This document shows, one piece after another, positions 42,939-51,507 of a stretch of 64,000 nt of DNA; position 1 is the first letter of the stretch; each line of letters starts with the position of its first letter. The notes under the pieces are model-generated. The model searched no databases. It was given only the letters and a program-made list of their open reading frames with translations, and had not been told where the DNA came from. Source of the stretch: an uncultured Gammaproteobacteria bacterium (lineage in GTDB: Bacteria > Pseudomonadota > Gammaproteobacteria > Steroidobacterales > Foliamicaceae). The stretch lies in assembly GCA_951828235.1 (NCBI GenBank), contig OX639965.1:1918212-1982211 (forward strand), in the 5' to 3' direction. A program made the position numbers and the translations under genes.

Positions 42939-44714
42939 ATGCCAGGCGATTACACCGTAGTCGAGCACACCTTCGACGTCGTGGTCGTGGGCGCCGGCGG
43001 CGCCGGCTTGCGGGCCACCTTCGGGCTGGCCGAAGCCGGGCTGGATACGGCCTGCATCACCAAGGTGTTCCCCACCCGCAGCCATACGGTTGCCGCCCAG
43101 GGCGGCATCAGCGCGGCGCTGGGCAACATGGGCGAGGACGACTGGCGCTGGCACATGTACGACACCGTTAAGGGCTCTGACTGGCTCGGAGACCAGGACG
43201 CCATCGAATACATGTGCAAGGAAGCGGCGCGCGCGGTCATCGAACTGGAGCACTACGGACTGCCGTTTTCGCGCACCGAGGACGGGCGCATCTACCAGCG
43301 CGCCTTCGGCGGCATGACCACGCATTTCGGCGAGGGTCAGGCGGTGCGCACCTGCGCGGCCGCCGACCGCACCGGCCACGCCATGCTGCACACGCTCTAC
43401 CAGCAGTCCCTGCGCCACGAAGCGCAGTTTTTCATCGAGTACTTTGCGATCGACCTCATCATGGTCGACGGCGTGTGCCGGGGCGTAATGGCCATGGACC
43501 TGGAGACCGGCCACCTGCACCGCTTCAACGCCCACCGCGTGATCCTCGCCACCGGCGGGTACGGCCGGGCGTATTACTCCTGCACTTCGGCGCACACCTG
43601 CACCGGCGACGGCAACGGCATGGCGCTGCGAGCCGGGCTGCCGCTGATGGACATGGAATTCGTGCAGTTCCACCCCACCGGGATCCTGGGCGCGGGCTGC
43701 CTGATTTCCGAGGGCGTGCGCGGCGAGGGCGGCTACCTGACCAACTCCGAGGACGAGCGCTTCATGGAGCGCTACGCGCCGTCGGCCAAAGACCTCGCCT
43801 CGCGCGACGTGGTCAGCCGCGCGATCACGATCGAATTGGGCGAGGGCAGGGGACTGGGCCCGCGCAAGGAATACGTGCACCTGAACATCATGCACCTCGA
43901 TCCCGAGGTGATCGCCGAAAGGCTGCCGGGCATCGCCGAAACCGCCAGAGTGTTCGCCGACGTGGACGTTACAAAGGAGCCCATGCCCGTGGTGCCTACG
44001 GTGCATTACAACATGGGCGGCATTCCCACCAACTATCACGGCGAGGCCCTCAGGGACAGGGACAACATCGCGCCGGGACTGCTGGCGGTGGGCGAGGCGG
44101 CCTGCGTATCGGTGCACGGCGCCAACCGCCTGGGCTCGAATTCGCTGCTGGACCTTGTGGTGTTCGGCCGCGCCGCCGCGCGTCGCTGCGCCGAGACGCT
44201 GCGCGGCGAAGACCCGCCGCCGCCGCTGCCGGCCGGCGCCGGCGACGAGTCGATTGCCCATGTGGACCGGATTCGCCACGCCGACGGATCGCGGCCCACC
44301 GCGGAGATCCGCCTGGAAATGCAGCGGCTCATGCAGCACCACGCCGCCGTGTTCCGCACCGGCGAAGTGCTGGCTGAAGGCGTGGCCCGGCTGCGCGATA
44401 CGCTGCAGAGCTTCTCCGCGGTGAAAATCGCCGACCGCTCGCTGATCTGGAACACCGACCTGGTCGAAACGCTGGAGCTCGAAAACCTGCTGGGCCAGGC
44501 CATGGCCACGCTGGCCTCGGCCGCGGCCCGCGAAGAGAGCCGCGGCGCGCATGCGCGCGAGGACTACCCGGACCGCGATGACGAAAACTGGCTCAAGCAC
44601 ACGCTGTCCTGGGTTGACGAGGACGGCCGGGCGCGCCTGAACTACCGCCCGGTCCAACTCGAGACCATGACCGACGAGGTGGAAACCGTAGCGCTGAAAC
44701 AACGCGTCTACTAA
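42939..44714 (+). CDS. sdhA: Succinate dehydrogenase flavoprotein subunit
   Basis: A 591-residue FAD subunit of complex II that oxidises succinate to fumarate. The FAD-binding [20 protein letters not shown] begins near residue 13. The covalent-flavin His is in [31 protein letters not shown] and [14 protein letters not shown] carry the substrate-binding and catalytic residues. ATG 42939 has GGGAAGG upstream. sdhB is not next to it: it lies at 54515. Confidence 0.97.
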   Translation: MPGDYTVVEHTFDVVVVGAGGAGLRATFGLAEAGLDTACITKVFPTRSHTVAAQGGISAALGNMGEDDWRWHMYDTVKGSDWLGDQDAIEYMCKEAARAVIELEHYGLPFSRTEDGRIYQRAFGGMTTHFGEGQAVRTCAAADRTGHAMLHTLYQQSLRHEAQFFIEYFAIDLIMVDGVCRGVMAMDLETGHLHRFNAHRVILATGGYGRAYYSCTSAHTCTGDGNGMALRAGLPLMDMEFVQFHPTGILGAGCLISEGVRGEGGYLTNSEDERFMERYAPSAKDLASRDVVSRAITIELGEGRGLGPRKEYVHLNIMHLDPEVIAERLPGIAETARVFADVDVTKEPMPVVPTVHYNMGGIPTNYHGEALRDRDNIAPGLLAVGEAACVSVHGANRLGSNSLLDLVVFGRAAARRCAETLRGEDPPPPLPAGAGDESIAHVDRIRHADGSRPTAEIRLEMQRLMQHHAAVFRTGEVLAEGVARLRDTLQSFSAVKIADRSLIWNTDLVETLELENLLGQAMATLASAAAREESRGAHAREDYPDRDDENWLKHTLSWVDEDGRARLNYRPVQLETMTDEVETVALKQRVY

Positions 44715-44724
44715 ACCCGGGAGA

Positions 44725-44741
44725 GAGGGCGTCCCGCCCTC
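44725..44741. repeat. Short palindromic repeat, copy 4
   Basis: Core GAGGGCGTCCCGCCCTC with a CCCGGGAGA flank, in the 50-base gap between sdhA and trpE. Possibly a processing or stability hairpin at the sdhCDA mRNA end. Confidence 0.75.
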
Positions 44742-44764
44742 GACAGAAAGTTGCCCCTGCTCCG

Positions 44765-46279
44765 ATGAAACTCTTTCCCGACCCTAACGAATTCGCGGCG
44801 AACTTCAGGGCCGGGCGCGCCCAGGTCGCGTGGACGACCCTGGTGGCCGACCTTGAGACGCCGGTGTCGGTGATGCTGAAGCTGGCGGAGAGTTCGCCCA
44901 ACAGTTTCCTGCTGGAATCCGTGGAAGGCGGGGAAGTGCGCGGCCGCTATTCGATCATCGGCATGAAGCCCGACCTGATCTGGCGTTGCCGTGGGAACCG
45001 GGCGGAGATCAACCGCCGCGCGCTCACCAGCCCCGAAGAGTTCGAGCCTTGCGAGGGCGATGCGCTGCAGGCATTGCGGCGGCTGATCGACGACTCACGT
45101 ATGGACTTGCCCGAATCGCTGCCGCCGATGGCCGCGGGACTGGTCGGTTACATGGCCTACGACACGGTGCGCCTGATGGAGCGGCTGCCGGATCCCAATC
45201 CGGATCCGCTGGGCCTGCCGGACGGTGTGTTCGTGCGCCCCACCGTGATGGCGATTTTCGATTCCGTGAAGGATGTCGTCACTTTCGTCACGCCCGTGCG
45301 TCCCGCCGAAAATGTCCGTGTGAAGAGCGCATACGAAAAAGCCGGGGGCATCCTGTCTCAAGCCGTGTCGGAACTGGAAGAAAGCCGCTATATCGCGCAC
45401 GCGCGGGGTGAACCTGCGCCGGAAGCGCCCAGGCCGGAGTCAAACATGAGCCGTGCCGCGTTCTGCGCCATGGTCGAGCAGGCAAAGGAATACATTGCCG
45501 CCGGCGACATCTTCCAGGTGGTGCTTTCGCAGCGGTTCAGCCTGCCGTTCGAGTTGCCGCCGTTCGCCCTTTATCGCGCGCTGCGCCGGACCAACCCTTC
45601 GCCGTTCATGTATTTCCTTAACTTCGACGGCTTTGCGATCGTCGGGTCCAGCCCGGAAATCCTGGTGCGTCTGAGGGACGAAACGGTAACGGTACGGCCG
45701 ATCGCCGGCACCCGGCGGCGCGGCGCGAACCGGACCGAAGACGAGGCGCTTGCAAGCGAGCTCCTGGAGGATCCCAAGGAGCGCGCCGAGCACCTCATGC
45801 TGCTGGACCTCGGGCGCAACGACGTGGGGCGGGTGGCGAAGATCGGCTCCGTTAGGGTGACCGAGCAAATGGTCATCGAGCATTACTCGCACGTGATGCA
45901 CATCGTCTCCAACGTGCAAGGCGAAATCGACCCGCGCTACGGCGCGATGGACGCGCTGTGCGGGGCCTTTCCGGCGGGCACCGTAAGCGGCGCGCCCAAG
46001 GTCCGCGCCATGGAGATCATCGACGAACTGGAGCCGGAGAAGCGCGGCGTGTATGCGGGCGCGATCGGCTATTTCTCGGCCAACGGCAGCATGGACACCT
46101 GCATTGCCCTGCGTACCGCGATCGTCAGGGACGCAACCATGTACGTGCAGGCGGGAAGCGGCATCGTGGCCGACAGTGACCCCGCCGCCGAGTACGAGGA
46201 AAGCCGCAACAAGGCCAACGCCCTGATTCGCGCCGCCGAGGAGGCAGTGCGTTACCCTGCACTGGACAAGGCCACATGA
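44765..46279 (+). CDS. trpE: Anthranilate synthase component I
   Basis: A 504-residue chorismate-binding enzyme, first step of tryptophan synthesis. The N-terminal FLLES motif of tryptophan feedback inhibition is present (NSFLLESVEGG). Catalytic-domain blocks: IVGSSPEILVRL, RPIAGTRRRGANRTEDE, DLGRNDVGRVAKIG, FPAGTVSGAPKVRAMEIID and YAGAIGYFSANGSMD. It overlaps the P450 gene by ATGA. No trpD or trpC follow in this window, so the trp genes are split. Confidence 0.96.
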   Translation: MKLFPDPNEFAANFRAGRAQVAWTTLVADLETPVSVMLKLAESSPNSFLLESVEGGEVRGRYSIIGMKPDLIWRCRGNRAEINRRALTSPEEFEPCEGDALQALRRLIDDSRMDLPESLPPMAAGLVGYMAYDTVRLMERLPDPNPDPLGLPDGVFVRPTVMAIFDSVKDVVTFVTPVRPAENVRVKSAYEKAGGILSQAVSELEESRYIAHARGEPAPEAPRPESNMSRAAFCAMVEQAKEYIAAGDIFQVVLSQRFSLPFELPPFALYRALRRTNPSPFMYFLNFDGFAIVGSSPEILVRLRDETVTVRPIAGTRRRGANRTEDEALASELLEDPKERAEHLMLLDLGRNDVGRVAKIGSVRVTEQMVIEHYSHVMHIVSNVQGEIDPRYGAMDALCGAFPAGTVSGAPKVRAMEIIDELEPEKRGVYAGAIGYFSANGSMDTCIALRTAIVRDATMYVQAGSGIVADSDPAAEYEESRNKANALIRAAEEAVRYPALDKAT

Positions 46280-47529
46280 AGGAAACGCAAGCAAGCCTGG
46301 CTGACTTCACCATAGCCGATCCGGCGGTGCAGGAATGCCCGTACGATTATTACCGCGTCCTGCATGAACGCGAGCCGGTTCATTACGACCCCCATACCGA
46401 CTTGTGGATGATTGCCTCGTACGAACTCGCCGTGGAAGCGTTGACGAACTGGAAGGTGTTTTCCTCCGTGATCGACTTGCGCAGGGACGTGGGCGGGCCC
46501 GACCCGGCGGAAAGCGACGCCCTGTTCGAAAAGGAAGGCTATCTCGTCCGCGACGTGCTGACCCAGGTCGACCCGCCGCGGCACACGGTTTTCCGGAAAC
46601 TCGTCGATCGCACCTTCACGGGTCCGGTTGTGCGCCGCATGGAGGAATACCTCACGCAACATGCAGGGCAGCTCATCGACGGATTTATCGAAAGGGGGCG
46701 CTGCGACTTTTTCAATGAATTCGCCGTGCCCTTGCCGCTGGGGGTCATTGCCGACCAGCTCGGAGTGCCACAGGAGGACATGCCCCGTTTCAAAACGTGG
46801 AGCGACGCCTTCATCGAGACCCTGGGCATCATGCTGAGCCCCCAGCGCAAGCTCGAATGCACCCGGCTGATCATCGAGTACCAGCACTACTTCGTGGACC
46901 GGATCGAAGAGAAGAAGTCCAACCCCGAAGACGACATCCTCTCCGGGCTGGTCGCGGCGCGGCACGAGGACGGCAGTGAATTGTCGACTGAAGAACTGCT
47001 TGCGCTGGTGCAGCAATTGCTGGTGGCCGGCAACGAAACAACCCGCAATCACCTGGCCAAGTCTCTGCTGCTTCTGATCGAGAACCCCGAACAGCAGGAG
47101 CTGTTGCGCGAGGACCTCTCGCTGGCGCCCAATTTCGTCGAGGAGTCGTTGCGCCTGGAAAGCCCGGTGCAGGGTCTGTTCCGCGTCACGACCGAGGACA
47201 CCACGCTGGGCGGCTGCGAAATTCCCAAAGGCGCGAAGATTTACGTCGCTTACGGCGCCGCCAACCGCGACGACAACAAGTTTCCGCAGGCCGATACGCT
47301 CGATGTCCGTCGCAGGAACGCCATACGCCACCTGGCGTTCAGTCACGGCATCCACAGGTGCATCGGCCAGATGCTTGCGCGCAAGGAACTGGAGATCGCC
47401 ATCCGGGCAATCCTTACGCGGATGACCGACATCGCACTGGACGAGGCCTTTCCGCATCCCGCGCATGCGCCGAGTTTCATCCTGCGGGGGCTGACCAGCC
47501 TGCACATTACGTTCAGCAAGGCCGCATAA
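46276..47529 (+). CDS. Cytochrome P450 between trpE and trpG
   Basis: A 417-residue bacterial class I P450. The I-helix oxygen-activation segment is LLVAGNETTRN (about 248-258), the K-helix ExxR is in EESLRLE, and the haem loop is FSHGIHRCIGQMLARKE, with the Cys thiolate near residue 356. It would hydroxylate a small molecule with electrons from a ferredoxin; no redox partner gene is nearby. The ATGA overlap with trpE and 15-base gap to trpG mean it is expressed with anthranilate synthase, an unusual setting that hints at a tryptophan-branch or indole-type substrate. Confidence 0.92.
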   Translation: MKETQASLADFTIADPAVQECPYDYYRVLHEREPVHYDPHTDLWMIASYELAVEALTNWKVFSSVIDLRRDVGGPDPAESDALFEKEGYLVRDVLTQVDPPRHTVFRKLVDRTFTGPVVRRMEEYLTQHAGQLIDGFIERGRCDFFNEFAVPLPLGVIADQLGVPQEDMPRFKTWSDAFIETLGIMLSPQRKLECTRLIIEYQHYFVDRIEEKKSNPEDDILSGLVAARHEDGSELSTEELLALVQQLLVAGNETTRNHLAKSLLLLIENPEQQELLREDLSLAPNFVEESLRLESPVQGLFRVTTEDTTLGGCEIPKGAKIYVAYGAANRDDNKFPQADTLDVRRRNAIRHLAFSHGIHRCIGQMLARKELEIAIRAILTRMTDIALDEAFPHPAHAPSFILRGLTSLHITFSKAA

Positions 47530-47544
47530 GAAGGGCGGAAACGG

Positions 47545-48150
47545 ATGCTCGAGATGCTGGTAATCATCGACAATTACGACAGCTTCACCTATAACCTGGT
47601 CCACTACCTGGGTGAGCTGGGCGCCGAATGCCGGGTTTTCCGCAACGACGCGATCGCGGTCGACGAAGTGATAGCGCTTGCGCCACGGGGCATCGTCCTT
47701 TCGCCGGGGCCAGGTTATCCGGATAGCGCGGGGATCTGTCTGGATCTGGTGAAGAAAGCCGTCGGCGCCATCCCCTTACTCGGAGTCTGCCTGGGTCACC
47801 AGGCCATAGGCCAGGCCTTCGGCGGGCGAATCGTTCGGGCGCCGAGGCTCATGCACGGCAAGCTCAGCGCGATCCGCCATGACGGAGAGGGCCTCTTCGA
47901 GGGCCTGCCGCAAGACTTCGCGGCCACCCGCTACCACTCGCTGGCGGTGGAGCGCGATTCATTGCCGGAAACGCTAGAGGTGAATGCGGAAACGGATCCG
48001 GACGTAATCATGGGGCTGGCACACCGCGAATGGCCGATATTCGGTGTCCAGTTTCACCCGGAAAGCATCGCCTCCGAACACGGCCACGCGTTGCTGGCCA
48101 ACTTCCTCCGCGTCGCGGGGGATTGGCGCTCAGGATTGCCCAACCGCTAG
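47545..48150 (+). CDS. trpG: Anthranilate synthase glutamine amidotransferase subunit
   Basis: A 201-residue class I amidotransferase. Opening IIDNYDSFTYNLVHYLGELG, the catalytic Cys in GVCLGHQAIGQAFGG (about residue 81) and the His-Glu pair in FGVQFHPESI are all intact. It supplies ammonia to TrpE; such subunits may also serve PabB. AAGGGCGG lies upstream of ATG 47545. Its TAG shares CTAG with the convergent vapC stop. Confidence 0.95.
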   Translation: MLEMLVIIDNYDSFTYNLVHYLGELGAECRVFRNDAIAVDEVIALAPRGIVLSPGPGYPDSAGICLDLVKKAVGAIPLLGVCLGHQAIGQAFGGRIVRAPRLMHGKLSAIRHDGEGLFEGLPQDFAATRYHSLAVERDSLPETLEVNAETDPDVIMGLAHREWPIFGVQFHPESIASEHGHALLANFLRVAGDWRSGLPNR

Positions 48151-48521
48151 ACCGCCAACAGCAATCCGGATCTTTCGAATCGGCGAAAGTCGGCCTCATT
48201 GGCGGTGGCGATCTGCGCACCTTCCAGTAGCGCCGCCGCGGCAATCATGCAGTCGATCAGCGATCCACGCCGCCTGCCTGATTCGTTATAGAGCCGCGCC
48301 GCGATTTCGGCATGCCCGGTTGTGAAATCGTGGCGATGTTTGACGATGCCGTCGGCCAGCTCCATTTCCACACGCGTAAGCGGGCCGCAAAGCAATTCTG
48401 CCCAGGCGACGGCGCTCATGCTCAGTAGCTCGCCCTGCTGAATCCAGCGCCGCAATTTCTTGTCTTCAGGTGAGTTGCGGTCCAGCGCCCGAATCAGAAA
48501 GCTCGTATCCAGATGGATCAT
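48147..48521 (-). CDS. vapC: PIN-domain toxin, VapC-like
   Basis: A 124-residue PIN ribonuclease. Acidic active-site residues are seen in MIHLDTSFLI (Asp5), SAVAWAELLCGP (Glu), SLIDCMIAAAAL (Asp) and TANEADF at the C-terminal end. VapC toxins cleave initiator tRNA or rRNA loops. The partner lies upstream at 48788, but a 265-base mobile-type element now separates them. The vapC ATG directly abuts the element, so it has no normal leader. Confidence 0.88.
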   Translation of the reverse strand: MIHLDTSFLIRALDRNSPEDKKLRRWIQQGELLSMSAVAWAELLCGPLTRVEMELADGIVKHRHDFTTGHAEIAARLYNESGRRRGSLIDCMIAAAALLEGAQIATANEADFRRFERSGLLLAV

Positions 48522-48523
48522 TA

Positions 48524-48788
48524 GGGCCTGTTCACACTATGCGATGCCGCTCTGTTGAGTCTGTCCCGGCGCCAATCAAGGCGCGAGGAGCGACGTTTGG
48601 TGATTCCAAATGAGCGAGTCGCAACGCCGAGTGGCGGTGTGACAGACACAACCCGAAGGGCCGGGGCTGTTTTCCCGCCGGGCGGCGTTGCCGCGCCCTT
48701 GTGTGGGCCGGCCACACGGCGCTTGCGGCGCCTTGCCGGGCAAGAAAACAGCCCCGGCAGAGCGGCATCGCATAGTGTGAACAGGCCC
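48524..48788. mobile_element. MITE-like element in the vapBC junction
   Basis: 265 bases with perfect 31-base terminal inverted repeats (48524-48554 and 48758-48788; outer 20 bases GGGCCTGTTCACACTATGCG). It is flanked on both sides by TA (48522-48523, 48789-48790), as expected for a TA target duplication. An inner inverted pair GCCGGGGCTGTTTTC lies at 48660-48674 and 48744-48758. No ORF is convincing, so it is non-autonomous. Removing the element and one TA restores TAATG, joining the antitoxin stop to the toxin start. Confidence 0.85.
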
Positions 48789-49069
48789 TAACCGCCGCTG
48801 CCCCTGCGCCGTTCGGACTCAAGGCGCTCCGCCCTGACATCACTTGCCCAGTTCGAAAGATCAATCTTGCGTTCGTGAACCGAAGACTGCAGGCGATCCA
48901 GAACCTCAAGCGCTGAATCTTTTTCCTGATAGTCGCCGGATGCGGCGATTCGGACGGCGCGCCGCATTACTTCGGACTTAGAGACCCTCCATTTCCTGGC
49001 CAGCGATTCAATCATTCGCACGGACTCGACATCCAGTGAATAGGTGGCTTTGATGCTTGGTATGGCCAT
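48788..49069 (-). CDS. Ribbon-helix-helix-type antitoxin, VapB-like
   Basis: A 93-residue protein starting MAIPSIKATYSLDVESVRMI, the strand-helix opening of an RHH DNA-binding antitoxin; the C-terminal, Arg/Glu-rich half would wrap the toxin. ATG 49069 lies inside an operator palindrome and directly after a -10 box, so the mRNA is probably leaderless; the longer frame from 49138 is not used. The TAG stop uses the first base of the inserted element; the ancestral stop would have been TAA. Confidence 0.75.
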   Translation of the reverse strand: MAIPSIKATYSLDVESVRMIESLARKWRVSKSEVMRRAVRIAASGDYQEKDSALEVLDRLQSSVHERKIDLSNWASDVRAERLESERRRGSGG

Positions 49070-49104
49070 ACCCGAATTATATGGCCATACCATTTCATCG
49101 ACAA
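49061..49104 (-). promoter_or_regulatory. Antitoxin promoter with two palindromic operators
   Basis: On the minus strand: -35 TTGTCG (49104-49099), 17-base spacer, -10 TATAAT (49081-49076), then six bases to the ATG at 49069. TATGGCCATA, a ten-base palindrome, occurs at 49080-49089 between the boxes and at 49061-49070 over the start codon; the centres are 19 bases apart, about two helix turns. This is the arrangement expected for RHH-antitoxin autorepression. Confidence 0.72.
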
Positions 49105-49110
49105 CTGGAG

Positions 49111-49602
49111 TTACCGGTCCTGCGGTTTGAAACGCCATTCGCGCCAGCGCTTGCCGTCGCGGTACTCAACCACCACCAGGGACTTGACGGCGCGGGTGCC
49201 GCCGTCTTCCGTGCGGTAGAAGTCTTCCTCGATCTGCACCAGGGTGTTGTCGGTCAGTCCCCACTTGTAGACGTTGGCGCCGCGCCAGGTGCCGGAGCCG
49301 AACACGCCGCTCAGGGCCTCCCGCACCTGCTCGATGCCGCGAACCCGTTCCTCGGCGCCCTCCTCGGTGATCTCGTACATGGTGAAATCGTCATCCAGGC
49401 TGAGGATGGCGCCTTCGACGTTCAGCTCCTCGAAGTTCTCCTCCGAGCGAGAGATTATCTCGGCGTAGGGATTGTCGTGCTCGTAAAACTGTCCGTACAG
49501 CTTCTCGAAGCCGTCTTCGTCGTTGCCCGTGCTTTCGCTTGCGAACACCGCCAACAGCGTTGCGCCCAGCAGCACGGCTGCAAACCTGATCGTCGTTTTC
49601 AT
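49111..49602 (-). CDS. Secreted NTF2/SnoaL-like domain protein
   Basis: A 163-residue protein with a signal peptide (MKTTIRFAAVLLGATLLAVF). The rest resembles the cone-shaped NTF2/SnoaL fold: an N-terminal helix, DFTMYEITEEGAEERVRGIE, and C-terminal strands TRAVKSLVVVEYRDGKRWRE. Such domains bind small ligands or act as isomerases, and the sequence alone cannot tell. It overlaps the upstream NAD-binding protein gene by ATGA, so the two probably act together in the periplasm. Its 3' end approaches the antitoxin promoter. Confidence 0.7.
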   Translation of the reverse strand: MKTTIRFAAVLLGATLLAVFASESTGNDEDGFEKLYGQFYEHDNPYAEIISRSEENFEELNVEGAILSLDDDFTMYEITEEGAEERVRGIEQVREALSGVFGSGTWRGANVYKWGLTDNTLVQIEEDFYRTEDGGTRAVKSLVVVEYRDGKRWREWRFKPQDR

Positions 49603-50444
49603 TCTTGCGCTCCTTTTTCTTTAGCGGCGGCCTGTTCGGCCTTCTGCCTGGCGAGGAACTTTTCGATCTCCGCCGCCGGGTTCATAATGGTGTCCGAATA
49701 CATGCCGAAAGCCATGTTCCAGTAATCGCCGCCATCCAGGTTGTCCAGGATGAAGGTGGCGAAGTCCTCGTAGGTGATCACGCGGGCGCCGGGCGTATCG
49801 CCGGTGGTGTTGAACTTCATATCGTTGCGCGCCGGTTCCTCCACCATGAAGCCGGGCCGCAACAGCATGTAGTCGAAACCGCTGTTTGCGATCATTTCCT
49901 CCATCTTCCACATGTCGTCGTAGAGCTGGCGGGCCAGCCAGCGCCACCGTTCGGTCAGGTCTCCAGGTGGCGGTCTGGGCGCGTTTACGTCCATGCGGTG
50001 CTCCACGCCGGTTGAACTGGCCATGATGAGCCGGGTATTGCCCTTCTCCTTCATGGCGTTGATGAGGTGCTCGCCCATCACCGTATAGATGTCGACCGGC
50101 CCGATCTCGGCGGAGGGGTCTTCGGGTGCGGGCACGCCGATCATGGACACCACCACTTCGTGTCCCTCCAGCACCGGATCGATGGTGTCGCGCTCGTAGA
50201 TGTCGCCCTTGTAGAGCGTCAGGTTCTCATGCTCCATGCCGAGTTTTGAGGGAGTGCGGGCGAAACCCTTGATGGTGTGGCCCCGTTGCAGACCCTGGCG
50301 AATGATCTCCCGCCCGGACCGGGCGGTGGCGCCGAACAGTGCGATGACCGGTTTGTCCTCGTGCCCGGCGGCGCGCAGGCGCCAGGGCGCGGCGCTCAGC
50401 GCGGTCAGTGCAAGCGTGCGCTTGACGAATGTTCTCCGTTCCAT
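49599..50444 (-). CDS. Exported NAD(P)-binding (NmrA/atypical SDR) protein
   Basis: A 281-residue Rossmann protein. The nucleotide-binding loop is ALFGATARSGREI. The N-terminus MERRTFVKRTLALTALSAAPWRL looks like a Tat or Sec export signal, unusual for an NAD-binding protein and implying pre-folded export with bound cofactor. LIMASSTGVEH and MLLRPGFMVEEPARND fit atypical SDRs that lack the YxxxK motif. Coupled to the SnoaL-like gene by ATGA. Confidence 0.78.
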   Translation of the reverse strand: MERRTFVKRTLALTALSAAPWRLRAAGHEDKPVIALFGATARSGREIIRQGLQRGHTIKGFARTPSKLGMEHENLTLYKGDIYERDTIDPVLEGHEVVVSMIGVPAPEDPSAEIGPVDIYTVMGEHLINAMKEKGNTRLIMASSTGVEHRMDVNAPRPPPGDLTERWRWLARQLYDDMWKMEEMIANSGFDYMLLRPGFMVEEPARNDMKFNTTGDTPGARVITYEDFATFILDNLDGGDYWNMAFGMYSDTIMNPAAEIEKFLARQKAEQAAAKEKGAQE

Positions 50445-50481
50445 GCGTTCCCCCTTTGCGATGCCGCCCTATACTAGCCGG

Positions 50482-51297
50482 ATGCGGCTGCTGGAGATAC
50501 GTTTTCGGGGTCAGGCGATTGAGCGCGGCCGGCTGCCGGTGGCCCATCTCGCCAATTTCCTGGACAGTTGGCGCAAGGTGGTACAGCGGACCGGGCGGGT
50601 CATGCGCGGCGAGACCCGGAGCGTCCGCCCGGGTCAGCCGCCTCAGGACTTAAGGTCGGAACTCGATTTCGAACTGGTCACGTTCGAGGGTGAAGGCGAT
50701 TCGGCAAGCCTCGGGCTTGAGCGTCGGCGGGAGAATACGTCGTTCCCCGAAATGGATTTCGGCCTCAAGGTGTTGCAAATGGCGATTGGCGGTTTGAAGG
50801 AAGTGGGGAGCAGCGATATTGCCGAGGCATTGCCGCAAGGAATGGATCCCGGCGTGCTCAGGGCGTGGCGGGATGCCGGCGTGTTGTTGAATCAGGGCGT
50901 CGAGGCCATGGATTTCACATTGAATGACAACTCGGGAACAGTTCAATCCGCACTGAACCCTGACGTGCTGGCGCGCATACGCGAGCGTCTTACGCGGCCC
51001 AACGTCAATATCCGCAAGATCGAGGGCCGCCTGCTCATGGTCGATTTCACCGGCAAGGAGGCCAGGTGCCGGATCCATCCCGTTGACGGAGAGCCGATCG
51101 AGTGCCTGGTGGACGAGGAGCGCAAGGAAGCGGTCCTGGCCAACATGCTCAAGGACGTGCTCGTTACCGGTGAGGTGCGTCTGGATCCGGCTACCGGCGA
51201 CATAACCAGCATCACCATTCAGGACATCGAGCGCGTGAGCGCGCCATTCGACACTCAGCTCCTCGAAACCTCGGCACTTCTCGACAACATGGAATAG
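50482..51297 (+). CDS. Uncharacterised protein
   Basis: A 271-residue protein starting MRLLEIRFRGQAIERGRLPV. I do not recognise the family. It has an N-terminal region resembling a small beta-sheet-helix unit, a central helical part (PGVLRAWRDAGVLLNQGVEA) and a C-terminal beta-rich part (KIEGRLLMVDFTGKEARCRI). Codon use is like the neighbours. The last codons and TAG overlap a stump of the MITE terminal repeat (51294-51311). A short 38-base gap separates it from the divergent exported protein gene. Confidence 0.6.
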   Translation: MRLLEIRFRGQAIERGRLPVAHLANFLDSWRKVVQRTGRVMRGETRSVRPGQPPQDLRSELDFELVTFEGEGDSASLGLERRRENTSFPEMDFGLKVLQMAIGGLKEVGSSDIAEALPQGMDPGVLRAWRDAGVLLNQGVEAMDFTLNDNSGTVQSALNPDVLARIRERLTRPNVNIRKIEGRLLMVDFTGKEARCRIHPVDGEPIECLVDEERKEAVLANMLKDVLVTGEVRLDPATGDITSITIQDIERVSAPFDTQLLETSALLDNME

Positions 51298-51311
51298 TGT
51301 GAACAGGCTCT
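51294..51311. repeat. Solo end of the MITE-like element
   Basis: ATAGTGTGAACAGGC (51294-51308) equals positions 48771-48785 of the right terminal repeat, then diverges by one base (TCT for CCT). A 15-base exact match is unlikely by chance in this window. It provides the stop of the 50482 gene. No second end is seen nearby, and the 51312-51507 gap shows nothing else except AT-rich sequence before the next gene. Confidence 0.5.
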
Positions 51312-51507
51312 GGTCCGATTGACGGTCTCCAAACCTGCGGCGATAACATGCAAGGCTTTTGGATTAGCAGGCGTCTTCGCTTGTGGCTGCCTGCCCCTCC
51401 AGAACTACGCCATTGATTGAAGCTGTGAGCCATAAGTCGTTCCGCTCGATTCGATTTGCCATGAAAAAAGGTCTTATATAGTTCGATATTCATGGTAGTA
51501 TGGCGCG

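Noticed and set aside
42906..44702. A 598-codon minus-strand frame
   Set aside because: Shadow of sdhA; His/Ala/Gly-rich with no recognisable domain.
46252..47604. A 450-codon minus-strand frame
   Set aside because: Shadow of the P450 gene.
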